Assembly: GCF_003672135.1 (NCBI RefSeq) | Contig: NC_039508.1 | Coordinates: forward strand, 6,758,001-6,822,000 | Reading direction: 5' to 3' | Length of the DNA: 64,000 nt | Source: Ooceraea biroi | Lineage: Eukaryota > Arthropoda > Insecta > Hymenoptera > Formicidae | In this document: positions 37,600 through 49,900 of the stretch, piece by piece | How positions within the stretch are numbered: position 1 is the first letter of the stretch | Layout: each line of letters starts with the position of its first letter | Notes under the pieces: model-generated | Databases searched by the model: none | The model's input: the letters and a program-made list of their open reading frames with translations, nothing else | What the model was told of the DNA's origin: nothing | Position numbers and translations under genes: made by a program

Positions 37600-40050
37600 T
37601 TTTTGCGCCGGGATTTCGCTTAATTCGCTATCGCGCTGAAACATTTTCAGCAGTGATGAATAGTGCATGAATTCATTTTTTTCATTTCCGGGACATTTCA
37701 CGAGGAGACCGCTATTCCAAGAGCTTTAGTTTTCAAGAAGAAAAAATTCTCGGTAACATTAAAACAATTATGCAATGTCATTCAGACAATTCTTATGAAA
37801 ATAACCGTTCGTGATATTCTTAAAATAAACTCGTTTTAATAGGAATAATTTAATAAAAATTATTAAATTTAATAAAAAAAGGAGTGATGAATCTCTGTTT
37901 CTCTCAATAATTATTTCTGTTAGATGCAACTTTAATGACTTCAATAAAATCTTCAATAAGTTCTGCGTAAAAAAGTATATTATTAAAAATTAATTGTAAA
38001 AAGCGAATTAAGCTTACAGGATACAGCTATGAATAGTTCATATGAATTCATAAATACTTTCAGTAAATTATTACTTTAATTTATAATAATTTTTCTATTT
38101 TCTATTTACTAAAAACGAGAAGATCATTTTTTAAAATATCAAAAAAAGTGCTACAAAAATTTAAGTACTTAACTTATTATGTAATATACATGCATCGGCA
38201 TTTATTGCTTCTATATGTCAACTATATGCTACTCTCTGTGCTTTCCTGTTTAATTTATTTAAAAGCAATGCAATATACGTACATATGACGCACGAGCATC
38301 GGATGTAACACGTTTTTTCATTATTTTATTAAATCGTTGCATGATTCCTTATCATTTTATTATCGATCATCAATTACCGCGATTGCCTTGTTAAGCTAGA
38401 TTAAACATGTGCATCCTATAATGATCTATTTTGTGAACTTTCTTAAATATCTATATGCACATACGTGACTTTGTAGCAATCTCTTAATGTAAAAATAATA
38501 CGGCGACAAGAAAAAAAAACAACGACACGTGTGTTTCATATCGCAGAAATTAGAGTTTCGCTATAAATTATTATAATGTTCCGTAATTTTTACGTGCGAT
38601 ACGAATCGAGTATCGCGATAATGAACTCTAGCCAAATTGTCACACGAACGGGTATTAACCCTCAACTGAAGTACTGCAATTTGCGTTACATAACCGGAGT
38701 TACCGAGTGCCCAGAGATGCGAGAGAGGGTATATTTCCATCATGTTGAAGGCCGACAAAGTGTTTTACCGAAGTAATATCTTATAATCCTCAAAGTGCAT
38801 GACTTGCACGAAGGTAGCTCTCACGCCCGGATGAAATTACGTCGAGTCCAAAGAGAAATTAGATAGCTGCGTTTCGGTTGCACTTCCTACATTTTGCTCC
38901 TTTCCTCTTCCTCTCTGGAAAACCTGAATGACCGTCCATTCTATTTTAAATGCAACAACGTACAAGCAAAACGAACAGAATCCGTCGCGTTAAATTTCAA
39001 GTTTCTTTCAACGATCGAGTTTCTTTCAGTTTCAGACAACATCTTTTCTTCTGCGATGCTTTATTACATTGTAGCAAAATGCGGAAAAATCAAATACGCT
39101 TCTATTCGCAACTTGTTTATCCGTTAAAATGAATTGCAAAAACTGATAATGACACCCGACGTCGTTGACTTTGCGATTCTCGCGTGTCGTAGCGTAACAC
39201 GGTTGCAGACCGGGATGACAGGTTTACCGGCGATGTAACGGCAATCAGCGCTTATCGCGGCAACGACCAGATTACTGGAACAGGGATACCTCCGGGGTGA
39301 CGTCTGAATTATTTAATAGCGACCAAGTAGCATTTGCACGTGTCATTTCGCACGAGAAACGCTCATTTCTGTCACGATGAATAATGCACCGTACAGCGCA
39401 AAAAGAAAAGTAATATAAATTAACTCGCAAAAAAAAAGAGAAAAGAAATGACCGGAACTGCAATCATATGCAGCGACGTCGATTAATTCTCAATTTTATC
39501 GCTGGACTTTATACGTTTTTTCTCTCTGTTTTTCTTTGTCTCTCATATTTAAATAGCTGTTATTTACTGTTGAAAAAAATTTCGACTTTCGTATTATACG
39601 AAAAAGAACTTCCAGAGCAAACGGCAACATTTGGCGCTAAATGTGCGTTGAGAATACCAGTCTGCCGGATCTTTCCTTCTGCCGATGGCCCCCTTGAGGC
39701 AGAAAGAGATCGGGCCCCCTCGCAATCGACGGTTTTTACGAGCCAGGCAATCCACAATGTAACCGGTTGTTGCGACGATAAAACGCAATCGAACGACGAA
39801 TCGCAACATTTTACTACCGCCAACGGCGGTCCAATTACGATCAATTTAACTCTGCGCGCGCGGAGAATTTCTTTCTAGCCGATCCGCACGAATCGCGACG
39901 CTTCAGAAACGCTAGCGAAACGAATCAATAAATCCGATCGATTCATTTTGCCCGATCTCGACGGATCTCACTCCGTCGGATATCTTATACGGGACCTTCC
40001 ATCTTTGAATTTAATAGGCGCGCGTGCCCGCAGACCAGAGATGCTCCTTT
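37600..40050. other. Noncoding stretch
   Basis: Mostly AT-rich DNA (37.7-38.6 kb), then mixed sequence. Short frames at 38,561, 38,894 and 39,468 show no domain or splice support. Nothing else was identified. Confidence 0.5.
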
Positions 40051-41055
40051 CAGTCCAGATTCCCTTCAGCTAGACGCGCACGGTAAATTTCTGCAACTTT
40101 CAAAGCTAACAAATGAAATGAGATTGTTTCAATTTGCGCGTGCAGTCTTGTTTTCGAAATGTTTAACAGCGAGCGTATAACGCATTGCCGCGCGGCGATT
40201 AAATCCAAACATCCCTGGACGAGAGATGTCACGACCCGCGACCAGTCTGCGAGCGAGCCGTGAAACGGCGCAACGCCGAATCGCGTGTCCGCGAATGCGG
40301 CGAGCTCGCAATTTCGAGCAGTTTAGATTTCCAGAAGTACCGCAATTCCACTGCCGGCCGCCGCCGTCTTTTTTACCGCTCTCCGCCACTCACGGAACGA
40401 GCTTTTGTGAACATAATCGGTCGTTTGCCGCGCTTGTGACGAGAGGTGAAATTTCTGCCCGAGGAGTTGTTCGTGTCGCGACACAAGAGACGATTAACAA
40501 GAAAAACGTCCCTCTTCTTTCCTCGCCAACCCTTAAAGACGCACGAATATACGTGACGTGAGCCGCGTGCGTCTCTCAGCTCTCCAAACTTTTTGATTGA
40601 ATATAAATGTTGCATTAGTAAATGCGATTACTCGATTAAAAAGCCTGCTTCCTCATAATAAATCCTCATAAATCACCAAGGATAAGTAACTGAAATGAAA
40701 TAAGAAATGAATGAAGCGTATCTCACACTCTGCTAGTCTGCAGAGTTTTTACTGAAGTTTCCTTAACGCTGCGGAAAATGTCAGTTAAGGATTCACCCAT
40801 CTGTCGATTCGACAAATGCAAGTGCCGAGTCTCTCGCCGAGTTGCGCGCCTTGACGCGTTACGCGTGTCTCTCGCGGCAATCTTGCGATTCGGATTAAAA
40901 ACGCGCGCTTCTCTCGCACTCTCCTCTCGCGTCACTCGAGCGCGCGTTCGCCGTCACACGGAACGTGCCGAAGAGACGCGCGAACGAAACGGTTCGAAAC
41001 TGGTTCATCGAAGTCGGCCGTTCCCGGCTGCGCGCGCGACGAACAATACGAACTC

Positions 41056-41305
41056 CTGAAGGGGGGGGGGGCGAGCAAGCGAGGGAGGAGAACGTGAAGG
41101 AGAAGAAGGAGCAGGAGAGGAGGAGCAGGAGCAGAAAGAAGAGGAGAAGGAGAGGAAGAAGAAGGAGAAGAGAGCCGCGCGGAGCACGTGAAAGGCGATT
41201 TAAAGGGAAAAAGGAGGAGGCGGCGGTGATGAAGAAGGAACGCGCGGCAGGAGCGCGGAGGATAGAAAGAAAGAGAGAGAAGCGGGAAGAGGAGGAAGGA
41301 GCATG
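41056..41305 (+). repeat. Long G/A-rich strand-asymmetric tract
   Basis: About 250 bases are almost purely purine on the plus strand, starting with an 11-G run at 41,061. In one frame it reads as a stretch of Lys, Arg, Glu and Gly, but that is a composition effect. The tract leads directly into a CpG island with a (CGG)n run at 41,384-41,409. Such sequence could form triplex or R-loop structures at a promoter. Confidence 0.8.
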
Positions 41306-41383
41306 GCGAACCGGTCGCAGCCTCCGCTCGTCAGCTGGAAGCTCAGCTGCAGCCGGGCGCGGTGACCTCGACGGTGCAGCGCG

Positions 41384-41409
41384 CGGCGGCGGCGGCGGCG
41401 GCGGCGGCG
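41384..41409 (+). repeat. (CGG)n trinucleotide run
   Basis: About eight CGG units. Depending on frame they read as poly-Ala or poly-Gly. They lie in the CpG island that follows the purine tract. No splice-supported coding exon surrounds them. Confidence 0.85.
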
Positions 41410-41599
41410 CTTCACGGAAAAGCGAGTCGATTCGCGAGCGATAACGGTGCCGCGACAGCGTCGTCCTCGTTGCCGTTTCCCTCCTGCGAGTTACTCCGCG
41501 ACGAGGGTTTCCGGCGACGTGATGCGCCTTCAGATCAGACGTGATAATAGCGTGTTTACACCGCGCGATTGCGCGGACGATAAATTCGTAGAAAAATCA

Positions 41600-43400
41600 C
41601 CTGATCCTAATCCGGGATTTGTTTAACAACGGACGGAGCGACGCTCCGGCTGGTATATAAGTGTAATACCACATTGTAATACGAGTAACAAGGGAGCTGG
41701 TGATTCTATAGTAATCTATGTAATTGACGTTAACGATCAATGCAACTTTCCAATCGTAAACGTGTATCTTTACAGCTATCGCTCTCTGTGCGCGCGTGCT
41801 AGACGTTCTATTAAGTAAAATATCTGAAATTAAGTAAAGAACATGCTTTTGCAATCCGTCTGTATCCATGCGAAACTGTTTGGTTTGAGCGGTTAATTAG
41901 GCATCGTGGTACATTTTTGTCGGGGACAAATCGGTTCCAGGCAAGAATACGCCATTAAGCGTTTGCGTGGTAGTGACGCGTGCGCGCACGCGGCACATTC
42001 TGTATAATTAAATCTCACAATAAAGGTCCGTGGAATGAAATTCGCGTGACGTACGACGGTACTCGCGACGATGCCTCTCGAGAGTGGCATAAAGACGAGC
42101 TACTTCAGGATGAATGACATTACACGAGATTACTTTGGTCCTCGCGGCTCGAATTACTTTGGCTTATCCTCAGCAAGAGATTCATAATGAGATCTCACGA
42201 CTGGAATTCGACTAAACGACTGGCAGGTAACGAACAGGCATCGGGACACGTCACGACGAACAAGCGTTCTTGGTTTCGTGCACGGTGTTCTTGGCGAGGG
42301 TGTTGTTCGGCCCCGGGTCCTTTGTCTGTTGGCCAAAATTACGCGAACGGTGAATGAGTGCTCCCACCTGTACAATCATGCGCGCCACGTAACGCCGATT
42401 CACGTAATTTAAACGCGGCATTTAACGGCATGCCTCTTTACCGCGAATGAGCGAAAGTCAACCCTCAAAGCGAAATCGGGAGTCAACCTATCTCCCCGTA
42501 TTTCCTATAAGTTATATATTATACATAGTTATAAATCTGTACAGTTTATATATGAGTCTTTAAAACGCTAACACCTCAGTGGAGTTATGATGGGTATCAG
42601 CTGTGAATTGCCTGCAAACTGCAAACAGCAAATGTCACTTTGTATTAACATCACCTCGCAATAAAATGCCAGTGTTTCGATAATTCTCCGATTACTTTCA
42701 TTATATTTCCTCGTTATTATTAAAATAAAATACATGCCCGAGGAAGAAGTTTGCGCTACGACGCGAAGAACAAATTTTTCCTGCAGAGTTATCGAGCAGA
42801 TATTAACTTCTCCGTAATTAGTCTCTTCGGGTGATATTGGCTGCTAGGCTGTACGGTATCGTCGACAAAGCGCGTCGTCGAGGTCAGCACCGGGAGGCCC
42901 GACACTGCGCGTCGCGGCGCCGCGGAACTGGCGAGGTGAAATCGCCAGTGCGCAAAGTGTCACGTACTCGTACGAGAGACTGAAACGTCATTCCTACTCT
43001 CGACAGCGGCAAAATGCGCGCGATCACGATGATGAGAACAAAAGATAGAGCTCATTTTTGTCCTTTCTTTCAAACGCTACTAAATCACGGTATACGTTCG
43101 TAAAGCTGGCTCGACAGAACGAGACAGTCGACAGGTGAACTCGTCGAGAGTCAATCGGTTTCAAGAGCATCGAAGCTTCAATCTTTACCCCAAAGTTCCA
43201 ATTGTCGCTGAACGTACCCTGAATTCGGATGTCAAGGAAAGGGAACACGCTAAACTAGAATAACGGCAATTCTCGGAACAGAGGAAGAACGGTGACGTTT
43301 CCACAAGCAACGCGAAGCGGATGACTTTTTTTTCGCGAGCACGTCAATCGCATGATTCTACTTCGGCGAATTATCGCCGCGAGTATTAGCTCGCATCGTA
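41600..43400. other. Noncoding stretch between CpG islands
   Basis: Mixed composition with small frames only (41,597, 41,893, 42,154, 43,024) and no supported gene. Confidence 0.5.
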
Positions 43401-43790
43401 TATCGTACAAGCCGATTCGCCAGAACGTACGAGAGCGTTCGATCCTGCCGACCTCGGTTTGCGCTAACCCTGGTTAAACCGAGCAGCTCTTCCCTTCTCC
43501 GGCTTTGTCGTGCGTTCGCGCGACGACCAAGCCGTCGCGATCGCGTCGAAAACCAAATCGCTAATCGTCGGACGCGAATTGTCCGCCGCCCGCAAATTAC
43601 GCGCGGTCACGTAATTCGGAGAGCGGCAGCGAATCCCGGAATCACGGCGCTCTCGCGACAACCGAGAGCTGTCATCGTCGTCAACCAAGCACGACGATCG
43701 CGAACGGGCGCTACATCACGTTCGGAGAATCGACGGAGAAGACAACGAACCGGTCGGTCGGTGCATCAGCTGAGAGCCCAGCTGAACCCA

Positions 43791-43863
43791 GAGAGAGAGA
43801 AAGAGAGAGAGAGAGCGGCCGCTGTAATAACCTCAACGCATCTCCCTCTCTCTCTTTCTCTCT
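43791..43863. repeat. GAGA / CTCT hairpin
   Basis: A (GA)n run with one AAA interruption (43,791-43,815) is followed, after about 26 nt, by its reverse complement: a (CT)n run with the matching TTT interruption (43,842-43,863). The shared interruption shows these are two halves of one inverted repeat and not independent simple repeats. GA runs are binding sites for GAGA factor in insects. Confidence 0.8.
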
Positions 43864-43869
43864 AACACA

Positions 43870-45300
43870 TATCCACACTTACACACACACATACACACAC
43901 ACACAAGTCCTGGCGAATTTCGCGAAGGCGCCATCGACCGGCTGATAACGGTTGAACACGGTACCTGGTGCGTGAGCCGGTACGTGCTGGTGGCTCGACG
44001 ACGACGGTAATCCGCGAGAACTCCACCGGCGTTTCTTTCCGCGGTAACTTTTCGAAAGCCCACTCTCACAATGGAATCTTCCAGTAGACTGGCCGAGCCG
44101 GCAGCGGCGGCGGCGGCGGTGGCGGTGGTGGCGGCGGCGGCGAGCGGAGCCGAGCCGTTCTCCCTTGCGTGCGCACCCACCGTGCGCGGCGGTCGTGCAC
44201 GGGTTTTTCGCGAGAGATGGGCGAGGGACCGAGCGCGACGTTGGCACGCGGTGTCGCGTGATGACAGACGAACGTACGCGTCCAGGAGCTTCCCTGTGCG
44301 TTCGCGACACCGACCGGCGGCGTTTTCCACGAGGAAACGACACTAGCAACAGCACGGGATCGCAACACGGTACGAACGGCGCGCGCGCGGCACACACCGC
44401 CGATGACAGTTCGGGGCTCGCGAGCTGTCACTTGGGCCGCTTCGGCGGCTGGCTGGAGCTGTCTCGCGCTGCGCCGCTCGCGCCATCTGCAGTGCCTGGC
44501 GGGAAACCGAGCTGAGTTTGAAAGCGGTGTCGGCCGCCTCCGCCGCCACCGCCACCGCCGCCGCGCGACGACGAACCGCCTAGCAACAAGATCAATAGGC
44601 TAACTTATCGCGCGTTACTCGAGCGGCGGTAATACCTTGCTGGATACCCTCATAACGAAGCGCGCGTGCATTCGGTGCCTTTTCATTAGCGCGGAATACC
44701 CGAGACATGCCGTCGCGTCGTGCCGGATCAAGCGCGAATCCCGATGCCGCGAGTACGGCAGGCGTTCGTCGGCGCGAAGCGGCCGTTCGCGAAATCCAAA
44801 TTTAACATCGTACAGATCGTGCTAATTATAGTAATTATGAAATCGGTGCTCGATGGAAGCGATACCAGAAACGGATGTGCACGTACCTGGCGGTATTTGC
44901 ACCCGACTGCGTTATTGCGCTTGGACGAGGGCTACAAACTGCGCGAGGCACGAGAGGAGAGAATTGATCGGGCGGGAGCGGTTGTCGGTGCCGAGATCGC
45001 GGCACTACGCCGCGCGTGTAATGGCGATTGAACACGGCACTCGCGTTACTTCCCCGAGACCACTTCCGAAACTTTCACGCGCGGGATTCACTTTCGGACG
45101 GCGGTAATTGCGAAAAACGCGGAGCGGCAGGACGCATCCTCGCGAATCCGTTGCGACGCGTTCCCGTGACTGATCGCGATTCGAATCCGGTCGAAGCGCG
45201 GTATTCGAAATTTGAAACGGCCGAATTACCGCGGCGGACCAATCGCGCCGCGGTAATTGGATCCATTCGTTTCAATTGTACCTGCGCTGCACTCGATACG
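43870..45300 (-). promoter_or_regulatory. CpG-rich island with minus-strand donor, possible distal first exon
   Basis: This is a strongly CpG-rich block, with a (CGG)n-type run at 44,101-44,142. On the minus strand the part above 44,887 ends in GCCAG/gtacgtgca, a good donor. A second good donor (GGCAG/gtatgtgc, exon end 45,498) lies just upstream. No protein is recognisable, so these would be 5'UTR exons. They point left towards the unrecognised gene, about 24 kb away, lying just past the 3' end of hexokinase. The linkage is inference. Confidence 0.35.
44480..44489 (-). promoter_or_regulatory. CTCF-like motif
   Basis: The minus strand reads CAGATGGCGC, fitting the CTCF core CAGRKGGCRS. It lies in the CpG island at 43.9-45.3 kb. 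Motif match only. Confidence 0.35.
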
Positions 45301-45499
45301 GACGATACGGAATGAAAAAGCGAAGAAAGGTGCAACTGAACAGAATGAAGTTATCTGCTTTAAAGTGGAATTAAAATCGAGATGTTGTACAATAATAATA
45401 TTTCGGCAAAAATGGCCGAAACGGCGAATCATCACGGAAAATATAAAATTGATGCTGTACACTTTGATTGGAATATATAATAATAATATGCACATACCT

Positions 45500-46981
45500 G
45501 CCGATATCGCGATGCGGTTATGCAGCGTGATTAGATTTTCGAGAAAGCATTTTTCCAAGAAAGAATAATATGAAGCATGCGATGGGTCATTCCACTTCGT
45601 ATGGGCACAAGTGTATCATCGACATCACGGCAATTGCGATATTGATGTATAATGATATAATACATACATACATTATATATCACGTTGACACTTCACGAAA
45701 TACTTTTAATGATACTTTGCGCGAAATATTCGCTTTCAAATAATAACAATCATAAGAAATACGAAGCGGTTTAAGTGCAGGCTCCGCGATTCGCCGCGAC
45801 GTGTATATAACTGACCATAATTCAAAATCTAACAAAACTCGCAAACTTCACGTCGAACTGCATCGACGATCGATCGATCGATCGATCGATTGTCTAACCG
45901 ATTTAACGAAAAGAAATTCAAAATAAGATTCTAGATACTTTAAATATCATAATTTATAAAAATAATGAAATAGATTACGATTAATCTTCTCAAAATAATT
46001 CTTTTAACATTGAAGGTAATATTAAAAGAACAAAATGCATGATATAGAGGTGAAATTTTTAACTCGATTATTTGTTGTTATTCATATAATTTAAAATACT
46101 CTCCGCGTAAATGTGAACGCGTAATATTCGAGAAAACAATGTACAATAAAAATATAAAATAAAAGCAAGATGTAAAAATATTTTTGCGCAGTTTTGTATT
46201 ATTGTTACTTGATGTATTCGAGTTTCCGGAGAAATTATTTTAAAGGATCTAGGCTTTCGCTTAGAATAGAAAATAATTCAGGTATGGTTATTAAATAAAT
46301 ATAAATAAAAATTTACTTTCAACATTCGGGGGAAGTTTTAAGATTATGCGATTCTCACTCATATTAAGTAGCCAATATAAACACAACGCTTTATTAAAAT
46401 AAATCAATGTTTTTCTAATCTTTTATTGTAACAACTGCGAGTTTTTCTCTCTCGTACAAAAAGGAACGTTCCCAAACATTTACAAGACGCAATGATTTTT
46501 AACTTTGCAAACGTATTGCACTCTCACATTGCAGTTTTATTTAATAAATAGTATCTTCGTCCATTTTTAATTTGCTCCCTCGATAATCGATAGTCTCTCA
46601 CGATTCCCCTTTGCACTTGACCAGCGTACGTTTATTTCCCTAAACTGATACACGCACGCGCGCTTTCGTTCGGTCAATCACAATTTTATAATATTAATAT
46701 GTAACTCTTCTATTTTTTTGTCACTTCGTTTCATCGAGAGCGATACAAGTCTAATGTCATTCCGAGGATACCTAAATTTCGATTGAAAGACGAGTAATTC
46801 AGAGGGATGGGGAGAATTCAAGGCATTACAGGTAATATTCACAGATACTAGCGGAAAGCTACGACGATGTCGACGTAGGATCTGCTGGCAAGATGTTTCT
46901 ATGGCTATCGACGATTCGCATGGTGTTGTACCAACGACTGCGGCGACAAGAGGACGCTCTAGCTAAATCGTGCATTTACAC
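45500..46981 (-). other. Intergenic DNA and 3'UTR of hexokinase
   Basis: AT-rich sequence downstream of the hexokinase stop codon. Several AATAAA signals occur on the minus strand (TTTATT on the plus, for example near 46,630 and 46,540), so the 3'UTR could end in this stretch. The site used cannot be fixed from sequence. Confidence 0.5.
45868..45890. repeat. (GATC)n microsatellite
   Basis: Nearly six perfect GATC units. A shorter run of the same unit lies at 4,681. Confidence 0.9.
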
Positions 46982-49900
46982 TTATTGCAATCGCTTCTGA
47001 AGTCTCTGAGCGATTGCGGAGACCAGCGCGGCACCCTTGCCGCTTCCATCTTCCGCGTGGATCAACTTGAACTACAATCAGAATAAATTTATTATTATAA
47101 TACAAAGAGAGAAAAGGTACTCGTCAGCAATGAAAAACATTAAGTATGCAGAAAGAAAAAATAAAACAGAATTATTTCTCATAAAAATCTGTTTAGAAAA
47201 AATAAAAGAGGAAATTATTTCAAATCATTACTGTTAAAAAGTAATGATTACAATTCTCGCTTTTAGGCGTTACTTCATCAGCATTTATTCAGCTCTTATC
47301 TAAGCGATACTCTTTCTCCAAGCAGAAGCGACTGTCCGATTTAATTGCCATTCGTTTTAATCGCGTACCTTCCGTCCCGGAGCGAGAAGCGAGATATATT
47401 TTGTCATCCAGCCCTCTAATCGAGGATGATGCTTGTACAGGGAACCGTCCACGGCAATCGTTACTTGTTCCCTGTCGATGCGGTCTAGCAGACTCGCGAG
47501 ACCTGTGACACAAGAGTCGCATAAGAGATCGAGATTACAGCAGTTTTCTCAGAAAAAACAAATTAGAGCGCGCGTACAACTTCTAGTTATGCTTCGCTTA
47601 AAACGATTTTGCTCAACGTACATATCGAGACGAGAAGAGCGGCGCGATTGGAAGCTACCGCGCACACGTATTGGACGATCCTGATGTCATCCTGGTCCGG
47701 AACGATACCAAACTTTCCAAGAACCTCCTTCGTGTTGCCGTCACCGCCGTCCACTGAGTCCCTGAAGCGACGAGAACGAGAAATGCACGTTAGGTGCGCG
47801 AATTCTTCCGAATCAAGCGGTCAATTTAAGCTGACTTACTGTTCAATGTGCGACACCAGGTCGGTGGTAAGACTGCCGGGTGTTAGAAGGCTCTGTGGTG
47901 CGTTTTCTCCTACAAACAAAAGCCCCTCTTTGGTCAACCTCGCAAGTATCACGCGCACCACCTCACCGAGATATTTGCCGGCAATGTACTTTTCAAATCT
48001 AAGGAAAGAAGTCACAATGAGAAGGATCTTTTCTCATTCACGAGCCATCGCGTCCTAGGAACTAGTCGCACTGCAAGGATTTCTCGTGTAGAACTGTATG
48101 AGCGGACCTCTTTCTAGAACTCTTGGTTTCCGATCGTGTGTAACTCAATGAACAAAAAATAAAATTTCATCCCAGGTAAACATATTCTACTTTTTTATGT
48201 GTAAACGTAATAAAATTAATTATTAAATTGCTCTTTTCAGTTAAATAAAAGTAATTAAATAAAGGTAATTAATCAAGTTCGAAGCTCCACAATCTATAAT
48301 TTCTTACGTAAATGGACCGACAAACGCATTAACTGATTAAAGATTACCACTACGGAATAATAATACTCATCCACAGAAAACATAATAATTACAATGTAAT
48401 TATAGATAAGGCAACACGAGTTTGCTCACTTACGTAAACGAATTCACGATAAGGGAATTGGCGTCGTTCTCGCGGTCAAAATCCGTCTTGATAAAGTCTA
48501 AAACGCCGTTGTCGCCAAAAGCGCCCCACTCGATATCGATGATGACCTTGAATTACGAAAATCAGACTGATAACTGAGCATTTGCGCGTCTAAAATCAAG
48601 ATGATATCGATGTAGACTTAGTTGTACAGACTCTACTATTGTACCAAATTTTTTAATAAAAAAAGAGAAAGGGAAGGAAAGAAGAAATGAGTCAAATTTA
48701 ATGATTATAATGTTGGAGATATTTTCTACTATCTATTATTTATCATATGTACGTAAAAGAATGAGATTGAATATCTAAAGAAAATAAAATGTTTATTTGC
48801 TCATGCCATTCGAGTGATTCCTTATCGCAGCGACTTTGATAACTCACTTGTCTCTCGCCGTGTCTTTCAGTCTCCCAATGTTCAACCCTATCCGCACGTT
48901 CGAGGTAGCAAGCATTGCTGCCGGTTCCTAGGATAAGTCCAATCGCCGTATTGTGATCCAACGTCGAACCCTGCACCAGAGTACCCGTGGTATCGTTCAA
49001 CACCGCCACGACCTTTACCTTCGTATCGTCTCGCCGATCCAGGGCCTCCCGTAGGAGTCTCACGGCGTCCTTGTTCACGGCATCGGGACAATTGAAACTT
49101 TTAGTCCACGTTACCAGGATACCGACGTCCAGCGAGTGTTGCACCATTGGAAACGAAAACGTGAAGCCTGGCAACAAAAGGGAGCACGGATTGCATCAAG
49201 AGGGAATTTTGCTGGAAGCGGAAAAGTACGCGAGACGCGAAAATTAATTGGACAAGCCGACTAATGAACGATTAAATGGAGCTGATCATATGGAATTATT
49301 AATAAATATATCCTTGATTCTCTGCAAGCAAGAGTGTTTTCTACCTTGCCTCGTCGCAGAGTCGCTATTTATAGATGAACGCGTGACGGTCCGCGTTAAT
49401 TAAAGGTTTTACGTTCAATATCCCGACAGATACGTCGTAGGTATACGCAGAGTTCAATTTACCGAGAGGAAGCTCTATGTCCTGAAGGCCCTGAGCTATG
49501 ACGAAATCACTGACACACTCAGCCAGATAGTCAAACAGAGGGATCGCTGAGCCAACCCTTAACTCGGATCCGATGTAATATCGCTTCACCTCTTGTCGAA
49601 CAGGAGCACCATGGGCCAATTCCAGCAGGAGCACGCGGAAGTTGGTGCCACCGAGGTCGAGCGCCAAGTACAGACCTTCCTCTGTAGATATTCGGATTCA
49701 CACATTAGTATTAAATTAAAATAAGATAATCCTATTAAAAACATAAAAAATCGAAGATAATATAATCCTTATAAAATTATTAAAGCACTTTTGATCGAAA
49801 TTAAGTGTCCTTTTACTATAACTTGACGTAATAAGTTTCGAAAAGACTAAAGACAATTTCATTTCTTTACAAACTAACTTTGCATAAATGTTAGACATAT

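Noticed and set aside
40965..41444. 159-codon plus-strand frame rich in Lys, Arg and Glu
   Set aside because: It is produced by the purine tract, and its Gly run by the CGG repeat; there is no domain or donor, and other frames are equally open.
41362..41544. Frame with a poly-Ala run (TSTVQR then nine Ala)
   Set aside because: Poly-Ala comes from the CGG repeat read in one frame; no donor of quality follows and nothing matches a known transcription factor.
43833..44431. Several overlapping minus-strand frames of 120-172 codons with poly-Pro or poly-Ala
   Set aside because: All three frames stay open because the island is CpG-rich; repeats explain the residue runs. Treated as promoter or 5'UTR DNA.
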